DNA of 12,693 bases from Xanthobacteraceae bacterium. GTDB taxonomy: Bacteria; Pseudomonadota; Alphaproteobacteria; Rhizobiales; Xanthobacteraceae. The position numbers were made by a program, and so were the translations under genes. Shown here piece by piece: positions 1 to 6,498 of this stretch. Location of the stretch: the NCBI GenBank assembly GCA_030040825.1, contig JASHSY010000401.1, positions 1-12,693 on the forward strand, given 5' to 3'. The number at the start of each line of letters is the position of its first letter. Within the stretch, counting starts at the first letter, position 1. The notes under the pieces are model-generated. The model saw only the letters and a list, made by a program, of their open reading frames with translations, was not told the origin of the DNA and ran no database searches.

Positions 1-606
1 GAAGGCGTGGGCGAGAACGCCGATGCGATCGAGGAGCACATTTTCTCCGAGCGTTACCTCCTGGAGCGGCCGCTCCTTGCCGCCATTCGCCGCGAAAAGC
101 CGCCGGTGCTGTTGATCGATGAGGTCGATCGCGCCGACGAGGAATTCGAAGCCTTTCTGCTCGAGCTTCTCTCCGACTTTCAGGTCAGCATTCCGGAACT
201 CGGCACCATCAAAGCCACGTCGATTCCACGGGTCGTGCTGACCTCGAATGGCACGCGCGAATTGTCGGACGCGCTGCGCCGGCGCTGTCTGTATCACTAC
301 GTCGACTTCCCCGAGGTCGAGCGCGAGGCGAAGATCATCCTCGCGCGCACGCCCGGCATCGATACGACGCTGGCGTTGCAGATCGCGCGCATGGTGGCCG
401 CCATACGCAAGGAGGATTTGCGCAAGGTGCCCGGCGTCGCCGAGACGCTCGATTGGGCGGCGACGCTCGCCGGACTGGAAATCCACGATCTGCGGCAGGA
501 GCCCGAAGCGGTTTACGAGACGATGATTTGTCTGCTCAAGACGCACGAAGACCGCGCGCGGCTTACGCGCGAGGTCAGCGAGCGCCTGCTTGGCAAGGTG
601 GCGTAA
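1..606 (+). CDS. coxD: MoxR/CoxD-like AAA+ ATPase, 3' part only
   Basis: The reading frame is open from the first base and ends at TAA 604-606, so about 201 C-terminal residues are present and the Walker A part lies outside the window. A Walker B motif (LLIDEVDRADEEF, acidic pair at codons 40-41) is followed by a sensor-1 type TSNGTRELSDALRRRC segment with arginine-finger candidates and a helical lid domain. This is the arrangement of MoxR-family ATPases. CoxD of the CO dehydrogenase cluster belongs here and works with a VWA partner to mature the molybdenum-copper active site. The next two genes are the CoxE-like VWA protein and a CoxF/XdhC-like protein, so coxD-like is well supported by order. 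Similar trios also serve other molybdenum hydroxylases, so the client enzyme is not fixed. The stop overlaps the next start (TAATG), suggesting translational coupling. Confidence 0.88.
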   Translation, partial: EGVGENADAIEEHIFSERYLLERPLLAAIRREKPPVLLIDEVDRADEEFEAFLLELLSDFQVSIPELGTIKATSIPRVVLTSNGTRELSDALRRRCLYHYVDFPEVEREAKIILARTPGIDTTLALQIARMVAAIRKEDLRKVPGVAETLDWAATLAGLEIHDLRQEPEAVYETMICLLKTHEDRARLTREVSERLLGKVA

Positions 607-1883
607 TGAATCAACCCCGTCACCCTGAGGTGCGAGCGGAGCGAGCCTCGAAGAGCGACGCCCGCAACGCCTCTGCCGCTCATCCTTCGAGGGCCGCTTC
701 ACGGCCGCCTCAGGACGATGGACAACTTTTCGGCACGCGCCGGCGCCTCGCCGGATTTGCCCGCACTTTGCGCGACAATGGTTTCAAAGTCGGCTTGGCC
801 GAAACCCACGATGCACTGGCGATACTCGCCTCGCCGGCCGCGCTGCGGCCGGACACGCTCAAGCCGGCATTGCGTGCCTTGTTCTGCGCGACCCATTCCG
901 ACTGGGAACGTTTCGGCGAAATTTTCGATGCTTTCTGGCGGGGCGAGGGCGTGCGCCAGCGCCAGACGCTTAAGGGTTTGCCGAGCGGCGCCCATGCGCC
1001 GGGGCGGCGGCTCGCCGAAGCTGCTGTGCCGCACGAGGCGCTGGGGCTGCCCGAGCGGACCGAGCGGCGGCGTGACGGCGACAGCGAGGCTGCCGACGGC
1101 CGTGGACGCCGCGAAGGCGCCTCGCGCGCGGAGTTATTGTCCGCGACCGACCTCCGCCACATCGTCGATCCGGACGAAATCGCCGCAACGCATGCGCTCG
1201 CGGCGCGGCTTGCCCGCACCATGCGTGCGCGGCTGGTGCGACGCGAACAGGTGCGCCGCCGCGGCCGCCGGCTCGATTTGCGCCGGACCATTCATCGCAA
1301 CGTTTCGCACGGCGGCACGCTGATCGATCTCGCCTGGCGCCGGCGCAAGATCAGGCCGTTGCGCCTCGTCGTTCTACTCGATGCATCCGGCTCGATGAGC
1401 CTGTACACCGCGTTCTTCGTGCGCTTCCTGCACGGTGTGGTCGACGCTTTCCGCGAAGCGGAAGCCTTCGTGTTTCACACGCGTCTCGCCCACGTCTCGC
1501 CCTCGCTGCGCGACCGCGACGTGACGCGCGCGGTCGACAAGCTTGCGCTGATGGCGCAAGGCATCGGCGGCGGCACCCGCATCGGCGAGAGCCTCGCCAT
1601 CTTCAATCGCTGGCATGCGCGGCGCGTGATCAATTCGCGCACGGCGGTGATGATCGTCTCCGACGGCTACGACACCGGCACGCCCGACCGGCTTGGCGAG
1701 GAAATGCGGCGGCTGCGCCGCCGCTGCCGCAAGATCATCTGGCTCAATCCGCTGATCGGCTGGCGCGATTACTCGCCGCAAGCGCGCGGCATGCAGGCGG
1801 CGCTGCCGTATGTCGATCTGTTCGCGCCGGCGCACAATCTCGAAAGCCTGGCGGCAATCGAGCCCTATCTGGCGAGAATCTGA
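606..1883 (+). CDS. coxE: CoxE-like VWA domain protein with repeat-derived N-terminus
   Basis: A 425-residue protein starting at the ATG that overlaps the upstream TAA (TAATG). It has an arginine-rich middle region and a C-terminal von Willebrand A domain of about residues 245-420. The metal-ion-dependent adhesion site is complete: DASGS at 259-263, a GGGTRIGES segment, and SDGYDTG with Asp353. CoxE-family proteins pair with the MoxR-type ATPase encoded just upstream and help install the metal-sulfur centre of molybdenum hydroxylases; they act in the cytoplasm. Residues ~5-40 (from HPEVRAERASKSDAR on) are the translation of a palindromic repeat element at 619-721. They are probably not ancestral: recognisable CoxE-type sequence begins near LFGTRRRLAGFARTLRDNGF. 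I see no good in-frame start after the element, so the extended N-terminus is probably translated. Confidence 0.85.
   Translation: MNQPRHPEVRAERASKSDARNASAAHPSRAASRPPQDDGQLFGTRRRLAGFARTLRDNGFKVGLAETHDALAILASPAALRPDTLKPALRALFCATHSDWERFGEIFDAFWRGEGVRQRQTLKGLPSGAHAPGRRLAEAAVPHEALGLPERTERRRDGDSEAADGRGRREGASRAELLSATDLRHIVDPDEIAATHALAARLARTMRARLVRREQVRRRGRRLDLRRTIHRNVSHGGTLIDLAWRRRKIRPLRLVVLLDASGSMSLYTAFFVRFLHGVVDAFREAEAFVFHTRLAHVSPSLRDRDVTRAVDKLALMAQGIGGGTRIGESLAIFNRWHARRVINSRTAVMIVSDGYDTGTPDRLGEEMRRLRRRCRKIIWLNPLIGWRDYSPQARGMQAALPYVDLFAPAHNLESLAAIEPYLARI
619..721. repeat. Rhizobial-type palindromic repeat inside the coxE reading frame
   Basis: The left arm (caccctgaggtgcgagcgga, then gcgagcctcgaag) is an imperfect inverted copy of the right arm (cttcgagggccgcttcacgg, then ccgcctcagg). 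The loop is about 30 bases, around 654-680. The termini CACCCTGAGG and CCTCAGGACGATGG are typical of a dispersed palindromic element that I know from Bradyrhizobium-like genomes, where it usually sits between genes. Here it lies entirely within coding sequence and keeps the frame open. The family assignment is from memory; the inverted repeat is visible directly. Confidence 0.75.
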
Positions 1884-1886
1884 ACC

Positions 1887-2723
1887 ATGACCCGCGCCGA
1901 CGACATCCTCGACAACATCTCGTCGCGCAAATCGACCGGCGAGCCGTTCGCGTTGGCAACGGTCGTGCGCACGGTGGCCGCCACGGCGGCCAAGGCCGGC
2001 GCGAAAGCTGTAATCCTGCCGGACGGCACGATCTCGCAGGGCTGGATCGGCGGCGGCTGCGCCCGCGCCGCCGTGCTCAAGGCGGCAAAGGACGCGCTTG
2101 CCGACGGCAAGTCCCGACTCGTGTCCGTGGCGCCCGAAGATGCGCTGGAGGAATTGGGCCACAAACCGGGCGAAGAGCAGAGCGGGGTGCGCTTTGCCAA
2201 GAATATGTGCCCGAGCCAGGGAACGATGGACATCTTTGTCGAGCCGGTGCTGCCGCGCCCGCAGGTGGTGATTTGCGGATCGAGCCCGGTCGCGACTGCG
2301 GTTGCCGATCTGGCGATGCGGATCGGATTTTCCGTGACGGCGTGCGCGCCCGCGGCCGAGCAACAAGCTTTTGGCGAAGTCGACCGGCGTATCGAAGGCT
2401 ACGCGCTGCCGGTCGAGGAGGCGAGCACGCGCTACGTCGTGGTTTCGACACAAGGCCGTGGCGACGAAGCCGCGTTATCCGCCGCGCTGGCCGCCGATGT
2501 CGACTATGTTGCGTTTGTCGGCAGCCGCAAGAAGGCGGAGACGCTCAGGGCGGCGCTCGCCGCAAAAGGCGTCCCCGCCGTCCGCCTGGCCAAGCTCAAA
2601 GCCCCGGCCGGACTTGATCTCGGCGCGATCACGCCGGACGAAATCGCGATTTCGATCGTCGCCGAGATTGTTGCGGTCAGGCGTAGCCAAAGCGCGCGTG
2701 ATCCCGCACGGCCGTCAATGTGA
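1887..2723 (+). CDS. coxF: CoxF/XdhC-family molybdenum hydroxylase maturation protein
   Basis: A 278-residue protein starting three bases after the coxE stop. The N-terminal XdhC/CoxI-type domain carries LATVVRTVAATAAKAGAKAV and GWIGGGCARAAV; the segment NMCPSQGTMDIFVEPV corresponds to the conserved Cys...GT-(V/I)-(E/D)-(V/I)-F-EP region of the family. A C-terminal Rossmann-like domain begins at PQVVICGSSPVATAVADLA and ends with the usual LDLGAITPDEIAISIVAEIVAV block. XdhC proteins bind and protect sulfurated molybdenum cofactor and pass it to the apo-hydroxylase. Gene order ATPase-VWA-XdhC equals coxD-coxE-coxF of carboxydotrophs. Both coxF and coxI belong to this family; position favours coxF. 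No terminator is evident after it. Confidence 0.85.
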   Translation: MTRADDILDNISSRKSTGEPFALATVVRTVAATAAKAGAKAVILPDGTISQGWIGGGCARAAVLKAAKDALADGKSRLVSVAPEDALEELGHKPGEEQSGVRFAKNMCPSQGTMDIFVEPVLPRPQVVICGSSPVATAVADLAMRIGFSVTACAPAAEQQAFGEVDRRIEGYALPVEEASTRYVVVSTQGRGDEAALSAALAADVDYVAFVGSRKKAETLRAALAAKGVPAVRLAKLKAPAGLDLGAITPDEIAISIVAEIVAVRRSQSARDPARPSM

Positions 2724-2724
2724 A

Positions 2725-2751
2725 GCCTTCAGAACCCGTCGGCAGTGAAAT
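2725..2751. repeat. Displaced copy of the 3' end of the BamA-like gene (copy 1)
   Basis: This 27-base stretch matches 2928-2954 at 23 positions; all four differences are transitions. Read on the minus strand it gives TTC ACT GCC GAC GGG TTC TGA (FTADGF stop), against FTAGGF stop at the real end of the BamA-like gene. Upstream of this tail in the minus direction a TAG appears within four codons, so only a remnant survives. It begins one base after the coxF stop codon. Confidence 0.6.
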
Positions 2752-2927
2752 CGTGTCGCTACGGCACTCCCTCTCTATTAGTAATTAGTATTAGCGGCGC
2801 CATGTATCCCGGATCTCGGGAAATCACACTATTACACGAAGGGCGGCCCATGCCGAACTTGACGGTAGAGGCTACCACTTGGTCTAAGTGCATGCGTGCG
2901 CTGCACAATCCACCCCCGGCTGCCAAC
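2752..2927. other. Gene-free spacer with small inverted repeats
   Basis: I found no convincing gene here. It contains several short perfect inverted repeats: TCCCG-gatct-CGGGA (2807-2821), GGTAG-agg-CTACC (2864-2876), CACTT-ggtct-AAGTG (2876-2890), and GTGCA...TGCAC around 2888-2906. It also has a locally AT-rich stretch near 2776-2793. None is followed by a T-run that would make a clear terminator. It separates the converging coxF and BamA-like genes. Confidence 0.4.
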
Positions 2928-2954
2928 GTCTTCAAAACCCGCCGGCGGTGAAAT
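2928..2954. repeat. BamA-like gene 3' end, intact copy of the direct repeat (copy 2)
   Basis: Contains the TGA stop (2932-2934 on the minus strand) and the last six codons of the BamA-like gene. It matches 2725-2751 at 23 of 27 bases with an offset of 203 bases. Confidence 0.6.
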
Positions 2955-5256
2955 TAAGCCGTTGCGTGACGTCGTAGGATTGGTGCGCAATCGGGTAGGC
3001 GTAATCGACCCGCAGCGCGCCGAACGGCGACTCCCAGATCACGCTGGCCCCGACCGAGGCGCGCAGCGCGCGCGAATTGGCGATTTGCTGCGACGGCGAC
3101 AGCGACGCCAGCTGCGACACGCTCGATGCGTTGTTCGCCCACAGGCTGCCGGCGTCGGAAAACAGCGCGACCTTCAATTGCGCGTCCGGCGAGACGAGTG
3201 GCATTGGCGATTGCAGTTCGGCCGACGTCGTCCAGTAGATATTGCCGCCGACGTTGTCCTGAGTGGTGCCGGGCGTGATGTCGCGCGGACCAAAGCCATT
3301 CGGCGCGAAGCCGCGCACGAGTTGCGGACCGCCGAAAAAACCGTCGAGCAGCGGCAGCTGCTGACCGCCCCACGGAGTTGCGTAGCCGCCTTGCGCGCGG
3401 ACCATGCCGACCACGTCGCCGACCAGCGGATGGTAGTAGCGAGCGTCCTCGGTATTGCGGGCAAATTTGGCGGCGCCGCCCAGACCGGCGAGTTCGTTGT
3501 TGGTCTGGATGCGCACGCCGTCGGTCGGATTCCGGGGATTGTCAACGGTGGAATAGGTGAGGCCGTTGCCGATCGACGATACCCATTGCTGACCGGCGGC
3601 AGCCGCCTGCTGGATGGGCAGCGAGGCGGTGCCAAGCGCGGGATCGAGCGATAGACCTTGGTTGTAAATCGAATAGGTCCAACTCATGCCGAGCTGATCG
3701 TTGAGCGGCATGCCGGTTGAAATGCGGGCGCCATAGATGAGGCTGGTGTACGACTGATAGGTGCCCGCTAGATTCTCATTGGCGAACAATTCGCCCCCGA
3801 GCGAAACGCGCGGACCGAGCGCATAGGGGTCGGTCAGCCCGACGGTAAAGCCTCTGGTGTATTCGCCATAGGTCACCGATGCCTTGGCGATGTCGCCGGT
3901 GCCAAAAAAATTGTGTTCGCTGACGCCGACCTCGATGGTGGGGCCGGTGGCGGCTGAATAACCGCCCATAATCGAGAAATTTCCGGTCTTCTGCTCCTCA
4001 ACCGCGACGTTGACGACGACCCGGTCCGGGGCCGATCCCGGCGTGGTGCTGATTTTCACGGTCTTGAAATAACCGAGCTGCTTGAGGCGGCGCTCGGCGC
4101 GGTCGATCATCGCCCGATTATAGGCATCACCCTCGACCAATTCGAATTCCCGGCGGATGACGTCGTCGCGCGTTCGACTGTTGCCGCGAATGTCGATGCG
4201 CTCGACATAGACATGCTTACCGCCCTCGACGGTGTAAGTGATATTGATGAGATGGGACTTTGCGTTGCGGTCGCTGCGCACCGAAACGGTTGCGAACGGA
4301 GCGCCATTTTTGGCGAGTCCAAGGGTCGCATTTTCGACGGTCTTTGCGACCGCGTCGGCGCTGTAAATATCGCCCGGCTGCGTGCGCAAAGATGTTCGCA
4401 GCGGTGCCGGATCGACCGACTTCAGGTTGGAGTTGATGTCGACGCGGCCGAAATGATATTGCGGCCCTTCCTGAATGACGAACGTAACGACGACACCCTT
4501 CGTGTCGGCCTGATAGCTGGCCGAGCTTTGCACATGCACATCGGCGTAGCCGTGGTTGAGATAGAAATGGCGGATGAGGTCGAGATCGCCTTCGATTTCG
4601 TCGGCATTGTAGGTGTCGTTATTGGTGAGAAAGCTGAGCGCGTTGCTCTCACCGGTCTTAATGGCGCCTTTGAGCTTGGTGGCGGAAAACGCTTCGTTGC
4701 CGACAAACTGGACTTGTCGCACGGCAAGCCGGTCGCCCTCCTTGACGACGTAGACGAGGGTCACGCGTCCGTTTCGGCGTTTGATCGTCTGCGGATCGAT
4801 GCGCACGTTGAAATAACCGCGCTGCCGGTACAGTTGAATCATCTGATCGACGTCGTTGTGCACAATCGCCCGCGATAACGGCCCGCTCGCCTTCGATTGC
4901 ACGGCTTTTTTAAGTTCGTCGTCCTTGATCTTTTTGTTGCCCTCGAATGCGACCCGATCGAGGGACGGATTCTCGACGACCGAGACCAGAATGCCGTCGG
5001 CTTGCCGCGTGATCTTGACGTCGGCAAAAAGTCCGGTGGCGTAGAGGCTCTTGAGTACCGCGTCGAGCGCCGTGGCGTCGAGCCGCCCGCCGCCGGCCGG
5101 AAAGTGCGACCGGATCACCGACGCGTCGATATGACGATTGCCGGTAATGGTGATCGAAGCCGGAAGCGGCGGCTCGGCTTGCGCATCCCGGCAAGCCGCA
5201 ATCGCGATCAGACCAACGGACATGTAAACGACGGCGGCTGTGAGGCGGCCACGCAT
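2932..5256 (-). CDS. bamA: BamA/Omp85-family outer-membrane protein, five POTRA domains
   Basis: From ATG 5256 the protein has 774 residues. A signal peptide (MRGRLTAAVV..., cleavage likely after AQA) leads into five POTRA units, recognised by repeated starts such as ITITGNRHIDASVI, VAFEGNKKIKDDELKKAV, VQFVGNEAFSATKL, VDINSNLKSVDPAPL and IDIRGNSRTRDDVIRREFEL. A 16-strand barrel follows, with the loop-6 signature LVRGFAPNGFGPRD and a terminal phenylalanine (NFTAGGF), as expected for the beta-signal. BamA folds and inserts outer-membrane proteins with its lipoprotein partners. An in-frame TTG at 5289 adds 11 residues (MLRDLVRGLSY), but the ATG gives a cleaner signal peptide. The neighbours are not the usual rseP, skp, lpxD and fabZ, so this may be an accessory paralogue rather than the housekeeping copy. 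Confidence 0.9.
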   Translation of the reverse strand: MRGRLTAAVVYMSVGLIAIAACRDAQAEPPLPASITITGNRHIDASVIRSHFPAGGGRLDATALDAVLKSLYATGLFADVKITRQADGILVSVVENPSLDRVAFEGNKKIKDDELKKAVQSKASGPLSRAIVHNDVDQMIQLYRQRGYFNVRIDPQTIKRRNGRVTLVYVVKEGDRLAVRQVQFVGNEAFSATKLKGAIKTGESNALSFLTNNDTYNADEIEGDLDLIRHFYLNHGYADVHVQSSASYQADTKGVVVTFVIQEGPQYHFGRVDINSNLKSVDPAPLRTSLRTQPGDIYSADAVAKTVENATLGLAKNGAPFATVSVRSDRNAKSHLINITYTVEGGKHVYVERIDIRGNSRTRDDVIRREFELVEGDAYNRAMIDRAERRLKQLGYFKTVKISTTPGSAPDRVVVNVAVEEQKTGNFSIMGGYSAATGPTIEVGVSEHNFFGTGDIAKASVTYGEYTRGFTVGLTDPYALGPRVSLGGELFANENLAGTYQSYTSLIYGARISTGMPLNDQLGMSWTYSIYNQGLSLDPALGTASLPIQQAAAAGQQWVSSIGNGLTYSTVDNPRNPTDGVRIQTNNELAGLGGAAKFARNTEDARYYHPLVGDVVGMVRAQGGYATPWGGQQLPLLDGFFGGPQLVRGFAPNGFGPRDITPGTTQDNVGGNIYWTTSAELQSPMPLVSPDAQLKVALFSDAGSLWANNASSVSQLASLSPSQQIANSRALRASVGASVIWESPFGALRVDYAYPIAHQSYDVTQRLNFTAGGF

Positions 5257-5315
5257 ATAAGACAGACCCCGCACCAAATCCCGCAACAATCAGACCCCAT
5301 TGGGCGGGCGGAACC

Positions 5316-5335
5316 GTGTCGGATTGTGTCGGAAT
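5316..5335. repeat. Tandem decamer upstream of the BamA-like gene
   Basis: GTGTCGGATT is followed directly by GTGTCGGAAT, with a weaker third unit (GTGGGGAATA). It lies 60-80 bases upstream of the BamA-like start, where a regulator could bind. This is an observation only; no regulator is recognised. Confidence 0.3.
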
Positions 5336-5408
5336 GTGGGGAATAGTTGGGGCGCGCGCGACATAATAGTTTACGCGTGCGGTTATCAGCCGCCTGACGA
5401 GCCGATCC

Positions 5409-5747
5409 TCAAAGTTTGACGGTGCCGTATTGCAGCACTTGGACGTTCTCGATGGTGATGAGGCCGCTTGTCATCATTCCGTCCAATACCGGTAGAAAAG
5501 CGTCGATTTTTTCCCTCGAGTCGACGATTTCAACCACGACCGGCAAATCTTGCGATAGGCGCAGAATCTTGGTCGTATGAATGTGGCTTGAATGTCCGAA
5601 GCCGATATGGCCGCGCAGCACCGTTGCACCGCCGAGGTGCATCTCTCGCGCCCTCAGCACGATAGCTTCATGCAGCGGACGATCTTGAAAACGGTCATCC
5701 TCGCCAAAAAAAATTCGCAGCAGGATGGCATCCCGGGGAAGCTGCAT
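5409..5747 (-). CDS. DUF190 family protein (PII-like fold), CrcB partner
   Basis: A 112-residue cytoplasmic protein without membrane segments. It matches the DUF190 pattern: an early LLRIFFGEDDRFQDRPLHEAIV strand-helix, the conserved GATVLRGHIGFG core, an H-x-H (SSHIHTTKIL) and the LPVVVEIVDSREKIDAFLPVL segment, then a GLITIENVQVLQY tail. Proteins of this family have a GlnB-like ferredoxin fold and are repeatedly found beside crcB; their biochemical role is not settled, and a regulatory or sensor role for the channel is a common guess. It begins 13 bases after the crcB stop on the same strand, so the two almost surely form an operon. Start ATG at 5747. Confidence 0.88.
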   Translation of the reverse strand: MQLPRDAILLRIFFGEDDRFQDRPLHEAIVLRAREMHLGGATVLRGHIGFGHSSHIHTTKILRLSQDLPVVVEIVDSREKIDAFLPVLDGMMTSGLITIENVQVLQYGTVKL

Positions 5748-5760
5748 TTCCGAACCCCAT

Positions 5761-6162
5761 TTATCTCATCGTGTTGATCGAACCCGCGAGCAAAGCCCCG
5801 GACCACACCGCAATCATACAAAGTACGACGGACCCTGTAATATTCGCGCCAGCGCGTAACCATTCTCCGTCATTCACCAAGTTCAGGGTCTGCAGACTGA
5901 ATGACGAAAACGTAGTGTAGCCGCCACACACGCCGATCATCACGAACTGACGCATGGTGGACCCAACAAATGACCTTCCACTCGGACCGGTAAGCGCGGC
6001 GACAAACCCGATGAGGAAGGAACCGCTGATGTTGATGAGAAGCGTGCCCCAAGGGAAGGTTTCGCCGATCGACCGGGCGATCACGCCGGATAGCCAGTAG
6101 CGGGCTGAGGTCCCAAGCGCACCGCCGATCGCGACCCAAATGTAAGCAAGCATTGCGTCCAT
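5761..6162 (-). CDS. crcB: CrcB/Fluc fluoride ion channel
   Basis: A 133-residue inner-membrane protein with four predicted transmembrane helices, the normal size for the family. Signature stretches are GGALGTSARYWLSG in helix 1, FPWGTLLINISGSFLIGF (with the conserved Asn of the pore) in helix 2, and GVCGGYTTFSSFSLQT in helix 3, whose broken helix and Phe residues line the fluoride path. Fluc proteins work as antiparallel dimers that let fluoride leave the cell passively. The gene is first in a minus-strand pair with the DUF190 gene. It diverges from a plus-strand antiporter that has a fluoride riboswitch. On the minus strand upstream of crcB I see no riboswitch of its own. A GAGAG-type ribosome binding site precedes ATG 6162. 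Confidence 0.95.
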   Translation of the reverse strand: MDAMLAYIWVAIGGALGTSARYWLSGVIARSIGETFPWGTLLINISGSFLIGFVAALTGPSGRSFVGSTMRQFVMIGVCGGYTTFSSFSLQTLNLVNDGEWLRAGANITGSVVLCMIAVWSGALLAGSINTMR

Positions 6163-6317
6163 GACTCTCGCAAAAATTCAACCAAATCCCGCCCTATATC
6201 GGTCCTTCCGCATACTTGCGCGACGCGAATCGTCGCATGCGGTATAAACCTGTCGCGGTGGCAGAGGACCGCGTTCTCATTCAAATTGAGATTCTCGCGC
6301 CGGCGCCCGTTTGAGAG

Positions 6318-6346
6318 TTGAATTGGCCGGTGAGATTCGGTAAGTA
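6318..6346 (+). promoter_or_regulatory. Possible promoter for the riboswitch-antiporter transcript
   Basis: TTGAAT (6318-6323) and TAAGTA (6341-6346) are separated by 17 bases. The expected transcription start would fall near 6353, just before the aptamer. The -35 is good and the -10 only fair; position is the main argument. Confidence 0.4.
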
Positions 6347-6359
6347 AATCGAATAATCG

Positions 6360-6408
6360 AAGGGGATGGGGTTCCCCGTAACCGCTCGTCCGAGCTGATG
6401 ACCCCTGC
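6360..6408 (+). ncRNA. Fluoride riboswitch aptamer (crcB motif RNA)
   Basis: The stretch gggGATGGGGTTCCCCGTAACCGCTC...GAGCTGATGACCCCT follows the crcB-motif consensus, compared from memory with the Bacillus cereus GGCGATGGAGTTCGCC...TAATGACTCC example. The pseudoknot is GGGG 6362-6365 with CCCC 6373-6376. P1 is GGGGTT 6368-6373 with GACCCC 6400-6405; the two helices meet at about 6373. The internal stem is GCTC 6384-6387 with GAGC 6392-6395. The conserved TGATG element is at 6396-6400. It sits on the plus strand about 90 bases ahead of the antiporter start, not in front of crcB. The 3' strand of P1 is also the 5' base of terminator 1, the layout of a fluoride-induced transcriptional ON switch. 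Confidence 0.9.
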
Positions 6409-6435
6409 TGGCGCTTAAGCGCGGCGGGGTTTTTT
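6402..6435 (+). terminator. Terminator 1, expression platform of the fluoride riboswitch
   Basis: CCCC-t-GC-tg-GCGC (6402-6414) can fold on GCGCGGCGGGG (6419-6429) over a TTAA loop, followed by six T (6430-6435). The CCCC is the same one needed for aptamer helix P1, so bound fluoride should block this hairpin. Confidence 0.85.
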
Positions 6436-6438
6436 GCG

Positions 6439-6462
6439 ACCCGCTGCAGAGCGGGTTTTTTT
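6439..6462 (+). terminator. Terminator 2 in the same leader
   Basis: ACCCGCT (6439-6445), loop GCAG, AGCGGGT (6450-6456): a perfect seven-pair stem followed by an unbroken run of seven T (6456-6462). It lies after terminator 1 and before the antiporter, so it must also be overcome for expression. Its 5' arm can pair with the 3' arm of terminator 1 (6421-6428 with 6440-6447, eight pairs including one G-U). Confidence 0.8.
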
Positions 6463-6498
6463 GTGCCTTCTCGGCGCAAAATGAGGAGGATGATCGGG

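Noticed and set aside
1374..2453. Minus-strand frame of 359 codons
   Set aside because: It is antisense to coxE and coxF, both of which have recognisable domains; the translated product shows no family signature.
2896..3654. Long plus-strand frame of 252 codons
   Set aside because: It lies antisense inside the BamA-like gene; its arginine-rich composition is that of a shadow frame, and the minus-strand product is a clear BamA.
4213..4878. Plus-strand frame of 221 codons
   Set aside because: Shadow of the POTRA-coding part of the BamA-like gene.
6463..6498. GTG 6463, ATG 6481 or ATG 6490 as antiporter start
   Set aside because: AGGAGG at 6484-6489 would lie inside or after these starts; it is ideally spaced only for ATG 6499.
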